Source of the DNA: Phytophthora hibernalis
Taxonomy: Eukaryota > Oomycota > Peronosporomycetes > Peronosporales > Peronosporaceae
Length of the DNA: 64,000 bases
Reading direction: 5' to 3'
NCBI GenBank assembly: GCA_012656075.1
Contig: JAAKBF010000046.1
Location: forward strand, 124,001-188,000
Position 1 is the first letter of the stretch, and each line of letters begins with the position of its first letter. The notes beneath the pieces were generated by a model. It was not told where the DNA came from. It ran no database searches and saw only the letters and a program-made list of their open reading frames with translations. Position numbers and translations under genes: made by a program. Positions 1 to 10,900 of the stretch are shown piece by piece.

Positions 1-2390
1 GCGCGGATTCAGCCGAGAGACGTTCGAGCAGCAGCAAGGATACCCATTCAACTATGCTATTGCCACCAGGCGACTCGATACTGATACAACTGAGGCGGAC
101 GCATCTGCTAAGGCCAATGAAGTGGGCGCTTCGGTGCGCAAAGCGATCAAGCAGCTACGAAAAGGAACTGACAAGTTCTACCAAGACCTCATCACTGCTG
201 CCAAGATTTACATGTGCGAACAAGACGTCAAGAAAAGCAAGAAGGGCCCCACCATACGCTATGTGAGCTGCAGTGATGACAAAGCCTACAAGGATGACAA
301 CGGCGACCCTGTCAAGCTCACGATAACGGAATTGACCGACAGCGACGTTAAAGCAAACTACGACCAAGGTCTGTGTGAGATCAACCCAGACTGCTACTGG
401 GCTGAAATCCTGCCTGGCGACACGACTCGCGCGAAAGTGTACGCGGACGCAGATAGCACCATGAATGCGTCAGCTGCCGATGCCCAGATCAAGGAGTGGT
501 TAACAGGGATCATTGGTTTCGTGATTCCGGGCATCGTGCTGGGCGTTTTGAGTCTGTTGACGATGGTCTTTTCCTGATCTGTCGCTGCTGCTGCAACCGA
601 TGCGGCGGTCGCTTCCCACGTGAGGAGGGATACACGTGCATGCAGAAGTTTTTGCCACTGCTGTTCTTCCTGCTCTTTGCCATTGGCGTCGTCGTCGTGT
701 CTGCTGCAGCATTTCTCTACCGGGGCACAATGCTTACGGCTGTGGATGACTTGTTCAATTCAACGTCGGGCATTTTGGATAACGGGAGCGACTGGATCGT
801 CAGAATTCGCACTCCGATGGAGGAAATTGCTGCACAGGTGAACAGTTCGGCTGATAGTGTCAAGACCAAGCTGGCTGATACTGATTTCATCGATAGCGGC
901 CTTGACAATATCACTGGCAAGCTCAGGGCGATCGGAACAACCTATGGCAGCACGAGCAAGATCCCGACGGGCTGTACAGTCGATTCAACGAAACCAAATG
1001 CGTGTTTGGAATGCACGGAGTGTAGTGAGATCGGTACGAAGGCAAATACGGCTGCAAGTGAGGTAGACAAAACCTCCGGGCCGGGCGTGAAGGAACTGAG
1101 CAACGTCAAGAAGGAGCTGAATTCCCAGCTCGTAGATATCTCGGACACGGTTCAAAGCTCGGTGGGCACCCAAGTGGGAACGGCCAATAATTTCCTGGGT
1201 ACGGTTGACGACACGAAGGGTGACGTGAAGGACTACGACAAGAAGTTCCAGGACTACCGGGACATGCTGGGCTACGCTATCATGTCCTTATTTGCCCTTG
1301 CATTGGTGGTCATCGTGATCGGTTTCGTCGGCATTCTCTTCGGCCTCACGCCACTGAAGGCGCTGGCCAACATCATGCACATCGCCTACTTCCTCGGCTT
1401 CATTGCGCTTTTCATCACGTTCGTTATTAGCGCCATCGTGCTGGCAGTTGGCGTTGTGCTGGGAGACGCGTGCGAAGTGACCATGATTTTCACCACTAAC
1501 TGGACTGTGCCGCTTGGTGACTCTGCGAAAGCTCTGGACGCCTGCTTCCAGAACGAGTCGCTGATGGAAGTGTTCAACCTGTCGGACAAGCTCAGTTTCG
1601 CTCGAGGTGGAATTGAGTTCCCGGATCTTGACATGGAATCGGTGCTTGACTTCTCTCAGTTGACCACCTTTTCTACTGACATGGATAAGGTCACCACAGA
1701 TTCGTTTAGCCCCACGCTCAACTCTGACTTCACCACTGCTTTGGACACTTTCAACTCATACGCCATTCAGTCCACCGGAACATGCCAAATTACAGGCGCG
1801 CAGTACGACACAGTCGCGAAAATCCTGAATCCTTGGACAACTAATGGTGACGCCAAGTCGGGAACTGCTATCGATTACATCAAGGCACACTACGACGATT
1901 TCGATACGTCCTGCCCCGGCACTGGAGGTAACGGCAAGGCATTTACGTGTGTCTCCAGCTCGTGTTTTTTCTCTGTGTTCATGGGAGAACAGTTCCAATT
2001 GCTCTTCAATATGGCAACTGCAAAAACTTCGTGGACAATCTCCATAAAGACGTCAACGGCGTGACTACCTCCACAACCGACTTCTCAACAAAGACCAAAA
2101 CGTTTGACACCGCCATCAAGGACATCAAGATCGATCTCAACAGCAACCTTATCAAATACGTGGGCGAATTCGAGGAGGCCATGTACTGCAAGTTCATAGC
2201 TGACGGCTTCTGGGCTATCTACAATACGCTTTGTGGCGACTTGATGCCTGCTATCACGATGATCGCGCTCATGTTGTTTCTCTGCGGAATCTTCCTCATC
2301 GCCGTCAATGTGTGCCTCATCATTGGCGTCAAGCGACTCAAGGCTCATGGCAATGGCCACATCATGGACACTGAAATGAAGTTCAAGTAG
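1..2390 (+). pseudogene. Prominin-like five-pass membrane protein, copy 1, 5'-truncated by window edge and frameshifted
   Basis: This is the same protein family as the intact gene at 2780-5368 and aligns to it almost end to end. Reading starts at the window edge in frame 2 and runs to about 570. There one base is missing in the run encoding the first membrane helix (CTTTTCC where copy 2 has CTTCTTCC). Reading resumes in frame 1 to about 2015. A deletion of about 13 bases relative to copy 2 then moves it to frame 3, which ends at TAG 2388-2390. All landmarks are present across the three frames: the Cys cluster after helix 1, four more helices, two large extracellular loops with N-glycosylation sequons, and the C-terminal IIGVKRLK tail. 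It is either a young pseudogene or a gene with two assembly indels. The 5' end, including any signal peptide, lies outside the window. Confidence 0.75.
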
Positions 2391-2779
2391 AGAGGTGGTA
2401 ACCAGTGTTGGAGGCGGTAGCCTTCTTCTGCTGTTTCAACATTCGAGACATTGGTAACTTTATTAAGAACAAACCTTTTTCATTCTGTCAGTATCGTATA
2501 ATTTGATCACTACGCCAACAAAAACATGAGAGCTCTCAATCCAAACATCGACCTTGCCGTAGTAGAAAATCGTAAAGATAGAAATTCATGTGTAGTGCAT
2601 ATGAGGGTTATGCGCTCCAAAATACTTTGTCAACTAATTCGTTGCATGAATCCGACGAGGTCTTCGGTCTGCGATCGCTCTTCGCTTCCGTTTATAATTA
2701 TTTCTCTCCACCCGAGTGCATTCACCGCCAAGAAGCTGACGCTCGCAAGACTTACGAACATTTGTTTAGGTTTGTGACA
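2391..2779. other. Intergenic spacer between the two prominin-like copies
   Basis: About 390 bases without a supported gene. An in-frame upstream ATG at 2588 would extend the next protein by 64 residues. That extension has no signal-peptide character and puts a hydrophilic stretch before the hydrophobic leader, so it is treated as 5' leader. A pyrimidine-rich stretch near 2690-2730 could hold the start site, but no clean Inr match is seen. Confidence 0.5.
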
Positions 2780-5368
2780 ATGACTCAGAGAAATTTAAGT
2801 GCCAGAACGATAGGCACACCCAGGCAAGTTCTGGTGTCTTCACTACTTGTGTGCTTCCTTGCTACAGCGAGTGCCACGGGTCAATATCTCGAATTCAGCT
2901 CAATACTGCGTGATCTCAGTCGGGCTGCTTCTTTTCAAAACAAGTATCTCCTAAACAGTGCGATGCTCACTAGTACAGCCAACGCGCAGTCCGCTCACCG
3001 AAGACTTGACGAAATTGCGATTGTGACGGAGAGAGCGGCCGTTAAGGCGAGTGGGGTAGGCGCATATTTCAGCAACGCGATCAAGCAGCTCCGAGGAGGA
3101 ACCGACGAATTTTATCTTGATCTTATCGCGGCATTGAAGATTACACTATGTGAGCACGGGCTGGGCAAGAATTCCATTCGCTTTGTCTCGAGCACCGACG
3201 ATATCGCCTACAAAAACGACAAAGGAGACTGCGTGCAATTAACAGTATCAAGATCGACCCGGGATAAGACCGAAGAAACCTACAGCAGTGGACTCTGCGA
3301 AGTGCAACCGAATTGCTATTGGGCTCCGATTGAGGACGGAGATACGAATCGTGCTAGGGTGTACGCAGATCCAGATAGCCCAATGAGCAAGAATATTGCC
3401 ACCACCAAAGTCAAGGAGTGGGCTACTGGTACCATCGGCTTCGTGCTTCCCGGAATTGTTTTGGGTGTGTTGAGCTTATTGTCAATGGTCTTCTTCCTGA
3501 TTTGCCGCTGCTGCTGCAATCGCTGTGGTGGTCGATACCCACACAAGCAGGGCTACACGCGCATGCAAAAGGTGTTGCCAGTCTTCGTCTTCTTAATCTT
3601 CGCGATCGGAGTTGTCGGGGTGTCTACTGCTGCGTTGCTGTACCGCAACTCAATTCTTGGATCTGTGGACAATATTTTCAACGCAACATCAGGTGCATTA
3701 GAGAACGGCAGTGACTGGGTCGTGAGTGTTCGCAGTCCGCTACAAAATGTTCGCGACAAGGTGGACACCTCGGTAGCCCTTGTCATTAAGGAGCTTAACG
3801 GTTCAGATTTCATCGAAGAAGGAGTTAACGCGCTTATTGGGAAGCTTCGTGCGTTTGGAGATAATGCTGCCAACCGCACGCTACCGGACGGTTGTACAGT
3901 TGATGTAGACCAGTCCACAGAGACATATACCGGTACAAATGGCGAAATATGTCTTCCTTGTGACGTGTGCACAACGATGGGCATGGAAACTGATCGAGCC
4001 TCCGATGAAATTGAGGAAAAGGCAGAACCGGGTGTACAGCAGTTGATAACTGTCCGATCACAGTTAAACCAGAAGCTCATCAGTGTTGTAGACACTGTCC
4101 GTGATGCTGTGAGCTCGAAAGTTCAGACCGCAAACGACCTCATTGCTACGCTTGATCACATCCACGACAAGGTCAACAACTATGACGACACGTTTCAAAC
4201 TTTTCGAGATCAATTTGGATTTGTCATCATGAATCTCTTTTATTTTGCTGGTGGGGTTATTGCTTTGGGCATTGTGGGCATCGTATCCGGTCTCACTACA
4301 CAGAAACCGCTTGTCAACATCATGCACATTGCCTATCTTTTCGGCTTCATCGTACTCTTTATCGTTTTCGTCACCAGTGCCGTCGTTCTTGCACTAGGAA
4401 TCGTACTCGAAGACGCATGCGAGATGGCACTCATATTTTCGAGCAACTGGACTGTGCCTCTGGGTAAGTCAGCGAGGGCTGTCGACGCGTGCTTTCAAAA
4501 TGAATCGCTGCTGGACGTGTTCAATCTGTCGAGCCAACTAGCATTCGCTCGGGGCGGCATTAAGTTTCCAAAATTTGAATTGGGCTCAATGCTCGACTTT
4601 TCTGCCCTGGATAATTTCACCGCGACGATCAACAGCACAAATGAAACTGCGTTCGCTTTTAACGAAACTCGTTTTGACGAAATTGTGCAGTTTATCAACA
4701 CTTACGCTTCTCAAGATACCGTGTACTGCAAACTGAGTGATGAATACACGAAGGAAAATGCCTTACAACCTTGGTTGGACAACAACGAGTCCTCGGCATA
4801 TACTCCGGTGGATTATATTATCAACCGATACAAGCCTCGTAATGATGGCTGTACTGGAATCCCATATCGCGACTTTGGCAAGCCATTTGCTTGTACGAAT
4901 GACAAAAACCCGTGTGCGTTCTCAGCTTTTATGGGAGAGCAATTTCATGTTCTTGTCGACGTGGCGAGTATCAAGAACAGCGTACACGACTTCGTGAACC
5001 AGCTCCAGCAGAATGTTACAGACGTCGTTGACTTCACGCACGAATTCAAAACCAACACAACCGACCTCTTGGGGAGAATTGAAACCATTAAGAACAACCT
5101 CGAGAGTAGTCTCATCAAGTATGTCAACGATTTTGAGAAGACCATGTACTGCACTTTCATCGCCGACGGGTTCTTCAACATGTACAGCGCAATCTGCGGA
5201 AGTATGGTTCCATCAATTACGATGATCGGGATCATGCAGCTAGTTGTTGGGATACTTTTCATCCCCATGAATATCTGCCTCATCATCGGTGTTAAAAGAC
5301 TTAAGGCCCGCAGACTTCGCCCCATCCTGGTGAGCGACATCAAAGTCGATACTGAATGGCCTTACTGA
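2780..5368 (+). CDS. Prominin-like five-pass membrane glycoprotein, copy 2
   Basis: A single exon encoding 862 residues from the ATG at 2780. An in-frame ATG at 2588 would give 926. The later start is preferred because residues 17-32 form a hydrophobic leader ending in Ala/Ser/Thr. Membrane helices lie at about 218-240, 265-287, 479-504, 515-543 and 809-838. A cysteine cluster (CRCCCNRCGG) sits at 243-252, directly inside helix 1. The two long loops carry many N-x-S/T sites, paired cysteines and coiled-coil-like segments. Animal prominins (CD133) are known for this layout: N-terminal ectodomain, five passes, a Cys-rich patch after helix 1 and two large glycosylated loops. Family membership is inferred from topology and the Cys motif only. 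The likely location is the plasma membrane or protrusions. It is tandem with copy 1 upstream and a relic downstream. An unrelated five-pass family is the main alternative. Confidence 0.7.
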   Translation: MTQRNLSARTIGTPRQVLVSSLLVCFLATASATGQYLEFSSILRDLSRAASFQNKYLLNSAMLTSTANAQSAHRRLDEIAIVTERAAVKASGVGAYFSNAIKQLRGGTDEFYLDLIAALKITLCEHGLGKNSIRFVSSTDDIAYKNDKGDCVQLTVSRSTRDKTEETYSSGLCEVQPNCYWAPIEDGDTNRARVYADPDSPMSKNIATTKVKEWATGTIGFVLPGIVLGVLSLLSMVFFLICRCCCNRCGGRYPHKQGYTRMQKVLPVFVFLIFAIGVVGVSTAALLYRNSILGSVDNIFNATSGALENGSDWVVSVRSPLQNVRDKVDTSVALVIKELNGSDFIEEGVNALIGKLRAFGDNAANRTLPDGCTVDVDQSTETYTGTNGEICLPCDVCTTMGMETDRASDEIEEKAEPGVQQLITVRSQLNQKLISVVDTVRDAVSSKVQTANDLIATLDHIHDKVNNYDDTFQTFRDQFGFVIMNLFYFAGGVIALGIVGIVSGLTTQKPLVNIMHIAYLFGFIVLFIVFVTSAVVLALGIVLEDACEMALIFSSNWTVPLGKSARAVDACFQNESLLDVFNLSSQLAFARGGIKFPKFELGSMLDFSALDNFTATINSTNETAFAFNETRFDEIVQFINTYASQDTVYCKLSDEYTKENALQPWLDNNESSAYTPVDYIINRYKPRNDGCTGIPYRDFGKPFACTNDKNPCAFSAFMGEQFHVLVDVASIKNSVHDFVNQLQQNVTDVVDFTHEFKTNTTDLLGRIETIKNNLESSLIKYVNDFEKTMYCTFIADGFFNMYSAICGSMVPSITMIGIMQLVVGILFIPMNICLIIGVKRLKARRLRPILVSDIKVDTEWPY

Positions 5369-6032
5369 TGCACCATAGTAACCATGAATTAAACTCATCC
5401 ACCACAGCGGACATTAGGTTCCTACTCTTGACGATGACGCGATTCAGACACCACATACACAAGACACTGCAAATGACTCGATCTGCGGAGAAATACTACA
5501 TGTAGTAGTATCAATGGCTATACATTGTATGGGCTATAGTGCTCGCAATTACCAGGGAACTTCACGTTCCTGTCGGTATCTGCGTCGTCATTAGCGTGAA
5601 GCGACTAAAAACACGCCCCACAGCACGCACTTCAAAAAAGGGTTTTTAAAGAACTCTCGCGACAGCTCGTTTAGTATGGTCACACCGTCGCAATTTGGGA
5701 CTTGCAAAGTTTGCGACGCAAACTAGTTTGAGCAGCATGGAAAACGTTTGGACTTGTTCACCTTGGTCTAGCGATCTGATAATGTTAGACGTGCGCCATT
5801 TTTTTGCGTTGGAATATGGTACGGCGACCGCCGCGTTCTTCAACGCACACGACAGCAAACACCCACGAAAAAGGATCAAAGTGGGAAAACTCGCTGGTTG
5901 AAGCACGCTGCGTGGTCTACCAAGTGACTGAGTACATTACCTGATTATGTGGAACCAGAACGACCTCATTCGGGGATAAAACCACAAGACATCGCCCAAA
6001 TACCGTAGTACCCCCACAGCAATCCACCACAA
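5369..6032. other. Intergenic region containing a prominin-like tail relic
   Basis: About 660 bases. The only interpretable part is the relic at 5512-5649, listed separately. Short ORFs at 5646-5906 have no recognisable motif and are probably chance. Confidence 0.5.
5512..5649 (+). pseudogene. C-terminal relic of a third prominin-like copy
   Basis: Frame 1 from 5512 reads a hydrophobic stretch, then VGICVVISVKRLKTR, and stops at TAA 5647-5649. This matches the last helix and tail of the intact copy (MNICLIIGVKRLKAR) at about two thirds of positions. Upstream in the same frame there are two stop codons (TAG TAG near 5505), so the rest of the gene is gone. It shows that the tandem array once had at least three units. 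Confidence 0.6.
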
Positions 6033-6048
6033 CTCATTCTCACACCCA
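6033..6048 (+). promoter_or_regulatory. Oomycete Inr-like core promoter of the GH5 gene
   Basis: CTCATTCTCACACCCA resembles the oomycete initiator core (GCTCATTYYNCAWTTT). It lies about 60 bases before the ATG, which fits the short leaders usual in these organisms. The FPR half is weak. Confidence 0.45.
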
Positions 6049-6095
6049 CTCGAGAAACCAACTCTTGACGCTAAACTAGCTGGACCAGTTGAAGA

Positions 6096-7319
6096 ATGCA
6101 ACTTGGACGCGGAATCTCCGTGGTGTTCACCCTGTTGGTAGCGTGTGCTGCTGCTGACGCCAGCAACGACACTCGATTGAATGCCGCGACTGGATCTACA
6201 CACGTCCAACCAAGCATTCGCAGTGGTTTGGTGAAAAGCAGAGGTGTGAACCTCGGTGGCTGGTTGGTGGCTGAGCACTGGATGACAGCAGATGCAGCTT
6301 TCTGGAACGGAATCGACGACCGCTTTGCCAACTCAGGCGAGTACACGGCCATCACGAAAGCGGCGAGTCCAGACAACACCCGCTCCAAGCTGAACGACCA
6401 CCACGCGAACTTCATCTCGGAAGACGACATCGAGCAGATCGCGGCGGCGGGACTGAACACGGTTCGCGTGCCTCTGGGCTTTTGGATTCTGGGCTACGAC
6501 AAGCACGACCCGTCCACCCAGCGCGAGTGGGAGGCCTACACGCGCGGCACGATCGTGTACTTGGACCAGCTCATTAGAAATTGGGCCAAGAAACACAACG
6601 TTGCGGTGCTGATCAGTTTACACGCCGCGAAAGGTTCGCAAAATGGTGCGGATCATTCGTCACCTGCAAGTCCGGGGCACTCGTTCTGGAGTCAATACCC
6701 AGAGAACGTGGCCAACACCATCGAGGTCGCACGGTTCCTCGCCAACCGGTACTTACTGGACGAGGCCTTCCTCGGTATTGGTTTGCTCAATGAACCGAGT
6801 GGCAATACGGACGAGCGAGTGCTGTACCAGTACTACAAGGACGCGTACCAAGCAGTACGGTCGACTGGAAGCGACTGCGTGTTGAGCATCATGCCCATGC
6901 TGCAGAAACAAAGTCCCGACGAGATGGTAGGCTTCATGGAGGCACCACAGTTCACGAACGTGTGGGTCGAATGGCACCCGTACTTTATCTGGGGCTACGA
7001 GCACACGTCGGACGAACAGTTGGTGAGTGTGGCCGTCAAGCAGCAGTACCGAGCGCGCGTGGAGAAGTGGAACGCGCGCGTGGGTCACAACCGTTTGTTT
7101 CTAGGCGAGTGGAGTGTGGCCACCACGTCCAACATGCGTCGCAACAAGCCTGACTTATTCTACTCGTTCGCGACGGAGCAGCTCCAGGTGCACGAGCAGG
7201 CGGAAGGAGGCTGGACGCTCTGGACGTGGAAGGCGGCAGGCAACAACGTGGACGACTGGAGTCTGCAGAAACTGCTCGCCGACGACCGACTTCGCGAAAT
7301 GCTGCGCGGTGATCTGTAA
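6096..7319 (+). CDS. Secreted glycoside hydrolase family 5 glucanase (exo-1,3-beta-glucanase-like)
   Basis: Intronless, 407 residues. Residues 1-20 form a signal peptide ending in a run of Ala. The mature protein opens with RGVNLGGWLV (50-58), the hallmark of the GH5 glucan 1,3-beta-glucosidase group. The acid/base glutamate is E233 in the GLLNEPSG motif at 229-236, and the nucleophile is E338 in FLGEWS (335-340). WHPYF (293-297) and the GGWTLWTWK strand (371-379) complete the barrel. The expected role is hydrolysis of beta-1,3-linked glucan, either remodelling the oomycete's own wall or attacking host glucan. Both catalytic residues and the full barrel are present with no break. The ATG is the first in the frame after the Inr. 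The next gene starts 632 bases downstream on the same strand. Substrate specificity within GH5 cannot be fixed from sequence alone. Confidence 0.92.
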   Translation: MQLGRGISVVFTLLVACAAADASNDTRLNAATGSTHVQPSIRSGLVKSRGVNLGGWLVAEHWMTADAAFWNGIDDRFANSGEYTAITKAASPDNTRSKLNDHHANFISEDDIEQIAAAGLNTVRVPLGFWILGYDKHDPSTQREWEAYTRGTIVYLDQLIRNWAKKHNVAVLISLHAAKGSQNGADHSSPASPGHSFWSQYPENVANTIEVARFLANRYLLDEAFLGIGLLNEPSGNTDERVLYQYYKDAYQAVRSTGSDCVLSIMPMLQKQSPDEMVGFMEAPQFTNVWVEWHPYFIWGYEHTSDEQLVSVAVKQQYRARVEKWNARVGHNRLFLGEWSVATTSNMRRNKPDLFYSFATEQLQVHEQAEGGWTLWTWKAAGNNVDDWSLQKLLADDRLREMLRGDL

Positions 7320-7951
7320 AGTCGCGTCGTCTTGGGCATTTTGTCACTTGAGCATCTCCAATGTTGAAGTGGATAGTATCCGTTTTTTAAACTTCAGAAA
7401 CTGCACAACTTCAGAAATGAAAAGCTACAGATCGATCACGACTTTCCTGCTTGATTGTGACAGTGCCGTGTCACAGTTGGGGACATTGCGTTTTGCGGTT
7501 TGGGGACAGTTTGGACCTTGGGGACCCTCCTCCACCACAAATTTGTTAAACCGCGCATAAAAGCTGGCCGAAATCCGGCGATCAAAGCTCCAACCCTCGG
7601 GATCCCGAAACCCCCTCGGAACACCTTCGTCTTCCCTCCACACTTCTTTCTCTTCTCACTGCCAAAAACAACCACTCGACTGCTCGAAGCGCAAAGTCGC
7701 CAAACAGAACAGCTCCGTCTATTGTGCAAAAGCGCAAAAGTTCAAGTTGCAGAAACCGGCCCTTTGCGTGTGTGGCTCTGCTCGTTTGATCGCGGGCCGT
7801 CTAAACAGGGAGGGGCGGTGCATACTCACTCTCAAGTTGTCCTTCATGCCATCCGTCCCACCCACCATCCAGCATACATGACAGATCGCGACTGACCTCA
7901 GCCTCAGTTCCCCATCGGCGGCCCAAGGAGCGAAAGACCCCGTTAGAAATC
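7320..7951. other. Intergenic region and probable promoter of the E1 gene
   Basis: 632 bases. A pyrimidine-rich tract occurs at 7660-7680. CATACTCACTCTCAAG near 7819 is Inr-like and lies about 130 bases before the next ATG. ORFs in this stretch (for example 7500-7895) have no family features. Confidence 0.4.
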
Positions 7952-10900
7952 ATGACGCAGCAGTGGCTCGCCAAGGCCATGAAGCGCAGTGTGCGTGCCA
8001 GCGTCTCGGCGCGTGTGGCCCCTTCGCGCCTCCCGAGCGACGTGGCCGGTCGCTGGACGCGCGCCTTCTCGTCCACGCCGCACCCGAGTGAGACCTTTAT
8101 GACGGGCACCAACAACGCCTACGTGGAGGAGATGTACTCGAGCTGGAAGAGTAACCCGACAAGGTAGGCATTTCTATCCGTTTCTAAACCTCTCCGCAAC
8201 AACCTTTTTGCAGTATACACTTTTGCGCTAACCGTATACACTCTGGTATACACTTTTAGCGTGCACAAGTCGTGGGACGTCTACTTCCGTCAGATCGAGA
8301 GCGGTAGCGTCCCGGGGGCCTTCATCCCTCCGCCTTCCATTCAACAGGGTGTCACGCCCGTGCGCTCCGTGGGGGCGCCGCGTCCACTGCGCAGAACGAC
8401 GCACTGGGGCTGTCTTACCTCATCCGTGCCTATCAGGTGCGCGGCCATGAGGCGGCTAATCTGGACCCCTTGGGGCTGCAGGAGCGCCCGGTGCTGCCGG
8501 AGCTGGACATTGAGATGTACGGATTCTCGGAGAAGGACCTGGACCGCGTGATCGCCATCCCCAAGAACTTGTGCGTGTTCCTTTTTATTATTTGGGCAAA
8601 AAGGACGAGATCTGAGTTTGTGATTTTTGCAGCTCATCCGGAGTGTCGGGATTTCTGGAGGAACTGGCGGACGGAAGCAGCAGCATGACGCTGGGCCAGA
8701 TCATCCAGCGACTCAAGGAGACGTACTGCAGTTCCATTGGAGTGGTGCGTGGATGATATGATGCTTGACAGGTTCTGCACGTGGTGCTAACCTTGTGGGT
8801 GGTGGGTGACTTGCAGCAATACATGCACATGCTGGACCGCGAGCAGTGCAACTGGATCCGCGCCAAGATGGAGCACCTGGTGAAGGACGAAGAGTCCAAG
8901 GAGAAGAAGATGCACATTCTGGAGCGCTTGGCCTTCTCGGTCGTCTTCGAGCGCTTCCTGGGCAACAAGTACAACACGACCAAGCGTTTCGGGTTGGACG
9001 GCGCCGAGAGTCTCATTCCTGGCCTCAAGTTCATGATTGACCGCGGCACGGAGCTCGGCATGGAGCACCTGGTGATCGGCATGCCTCATCGTGGCCGTCT
9101 CAACGTGCTGTCGAACGTGATCCGCAAGCCCATTCAGCAGATTTTCAAGGAGTTCCAAGGCACGCACATTGACGTGGAGTCTTACAACGACCGGGATGTA
9201 GAGGACTGGTCGAACTCTGGAGATGTCAAGTATCACTTGGGTACGTCGTACGACCGCACGTACCCGGATGGCCGTCAGGTGCACCTTTCGTTGGTGGCCA
9301 ACCCATCGCATTTGGAGGCTGTTGACCCCGTAGTAGTCGGCAAGGTTCGCGCCAAACAGTTCTACCTTGGCAACGACGACGAGGCTGAGAAGAAGGTGAT
9401 GCCGTTGCTGCTGCACGGTGACGCTGCCTTTAGCGGCCAGGGTGTCGTCTACGAGACCATGCACCTGTCGGACTAGAGAACTACGACACGGGCGGTACCG
9501 TTCACGTGGTGGTGAACAACCAGATCGGTTTTACGACGGACCCGAAGAACTCGCGCTCTTCGCAGTACTGCACGGACCTGGGCAAGGCTATGGATGTGCC
9601 TATTCTGCACGTGAACGGCGACGACCCGGTGTCGGTGGTGAAGGTGTTCGAGTTCGCGGCGGAGTGGCGCCAGAAGTGGCGCTCGGACGTGATCATCAAC
9701 CTGACGTGCTACCGTCGCTTCGGCCACAACGAAGTGGACAACCCGTTCTTCACCCAGCCGCTCATGTATAAGAAGATCGGCCAAATGAAGTCAGTGCTCG
9801 ACACTTACGTTGACCAGCAGGTGGCTGCTGGTTCCGCCACTAAGGAAGAGTGCGACGCCGTTGTGTCGAAGGTCTGGAACTTCTTTCAGACGACCTTCGA
9901 GGAGACGGAGAAGTGGGAAGACACGAAGAAGAGCGATTGGCTTGCTAATCGCTGGGACTCGTTCAAGAGCCCCAACCAACAGTCGCGCATTCGCCGCACG
10001 GGTGTGCACGTGAACGTGCTCAAGCACGTGGGTGAGAAGATTAGCACGATTAACCCGGGCTTCAAGGTCAACCGCCAGCTTGATCGTATTATGACGGCCA
10101 AGAAGAACACGCTCGAGTCGGGCGAGGGCATCGACTGGGGTACCGCTGAGGCTCTTGCCTGGGGTACGCTGTTGCTTGAGGGCAACCACGTGCGTATTAG
10201 TGGCCAGGATGTGGAGCGTGGTACGTTCAGCCACCGTCACTCTGTCCTACATGACCAGGAGACCAACCAGGAGTACGTGCCTTTGAACCATTTGGCCACA
10301 AAGACGATCCCGTCGGCTCCGCTGGAGTACAAGACCCCTGGTGGTGACACCGTGCCAGACACGCAGGCCGAGTTCGTGGCGTCGAACAGTTCGCTCTCTG
10401 AGTTCGGTGTGCTTGGCTTTGAGCTTGGTTACTCGCTGGAAAACCCCAACGCACTGGTGATGTGGGAGGCTCAGTTCGGTGACTTTGCCAACGGCGCGCG
10501 ATCATGATCGACCAGTTCCTGAGTGCTGGTGAGGACAAGTGGATGCGTCAGTCTGGCCTTGTGATGCTGCTGCCCCACGGTTACGAGGGGCAGGGCGCTG
10601 AGCACTCGTCGTGCCGCGTTGAGCGCTACCTGCAGCAGACAGACGACGACCCGAACGTCGTGCCGCTCATGGACGAGGAGAACCGCATGCAGATCCAGCA
10701 CACGAATTGGCAGGTGGTGTACTGCTCTACTCCGGCTCAGTACTTCCACGTGCTGCGTCGCCAGATCCACCGTGATTTCCGCAAACCCCTTATCTCAGTG
10801 CAGCCGAAGCACCTGCTGCGTCTGCGCCAGGCGTCGTCGAAGCTGGAGGACATGGCTGAAGGCACACGGTTTCAGCGCTTGATCCCGGAAGTCGCACCGG

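Noticed and set aside
496..730. Start of an independent gene at 496
   Set aside because: The frame from 577 on is the continuation of the prominin-like protein after a one-base loss; the first part is out of frame.
6096..6300. RxLR-type effector motif near the GH5 N-terminus (DTRLNA)
   Set aside because: The R-x-L-R spacing is not met and the protein is a full glycoside hydrolase.
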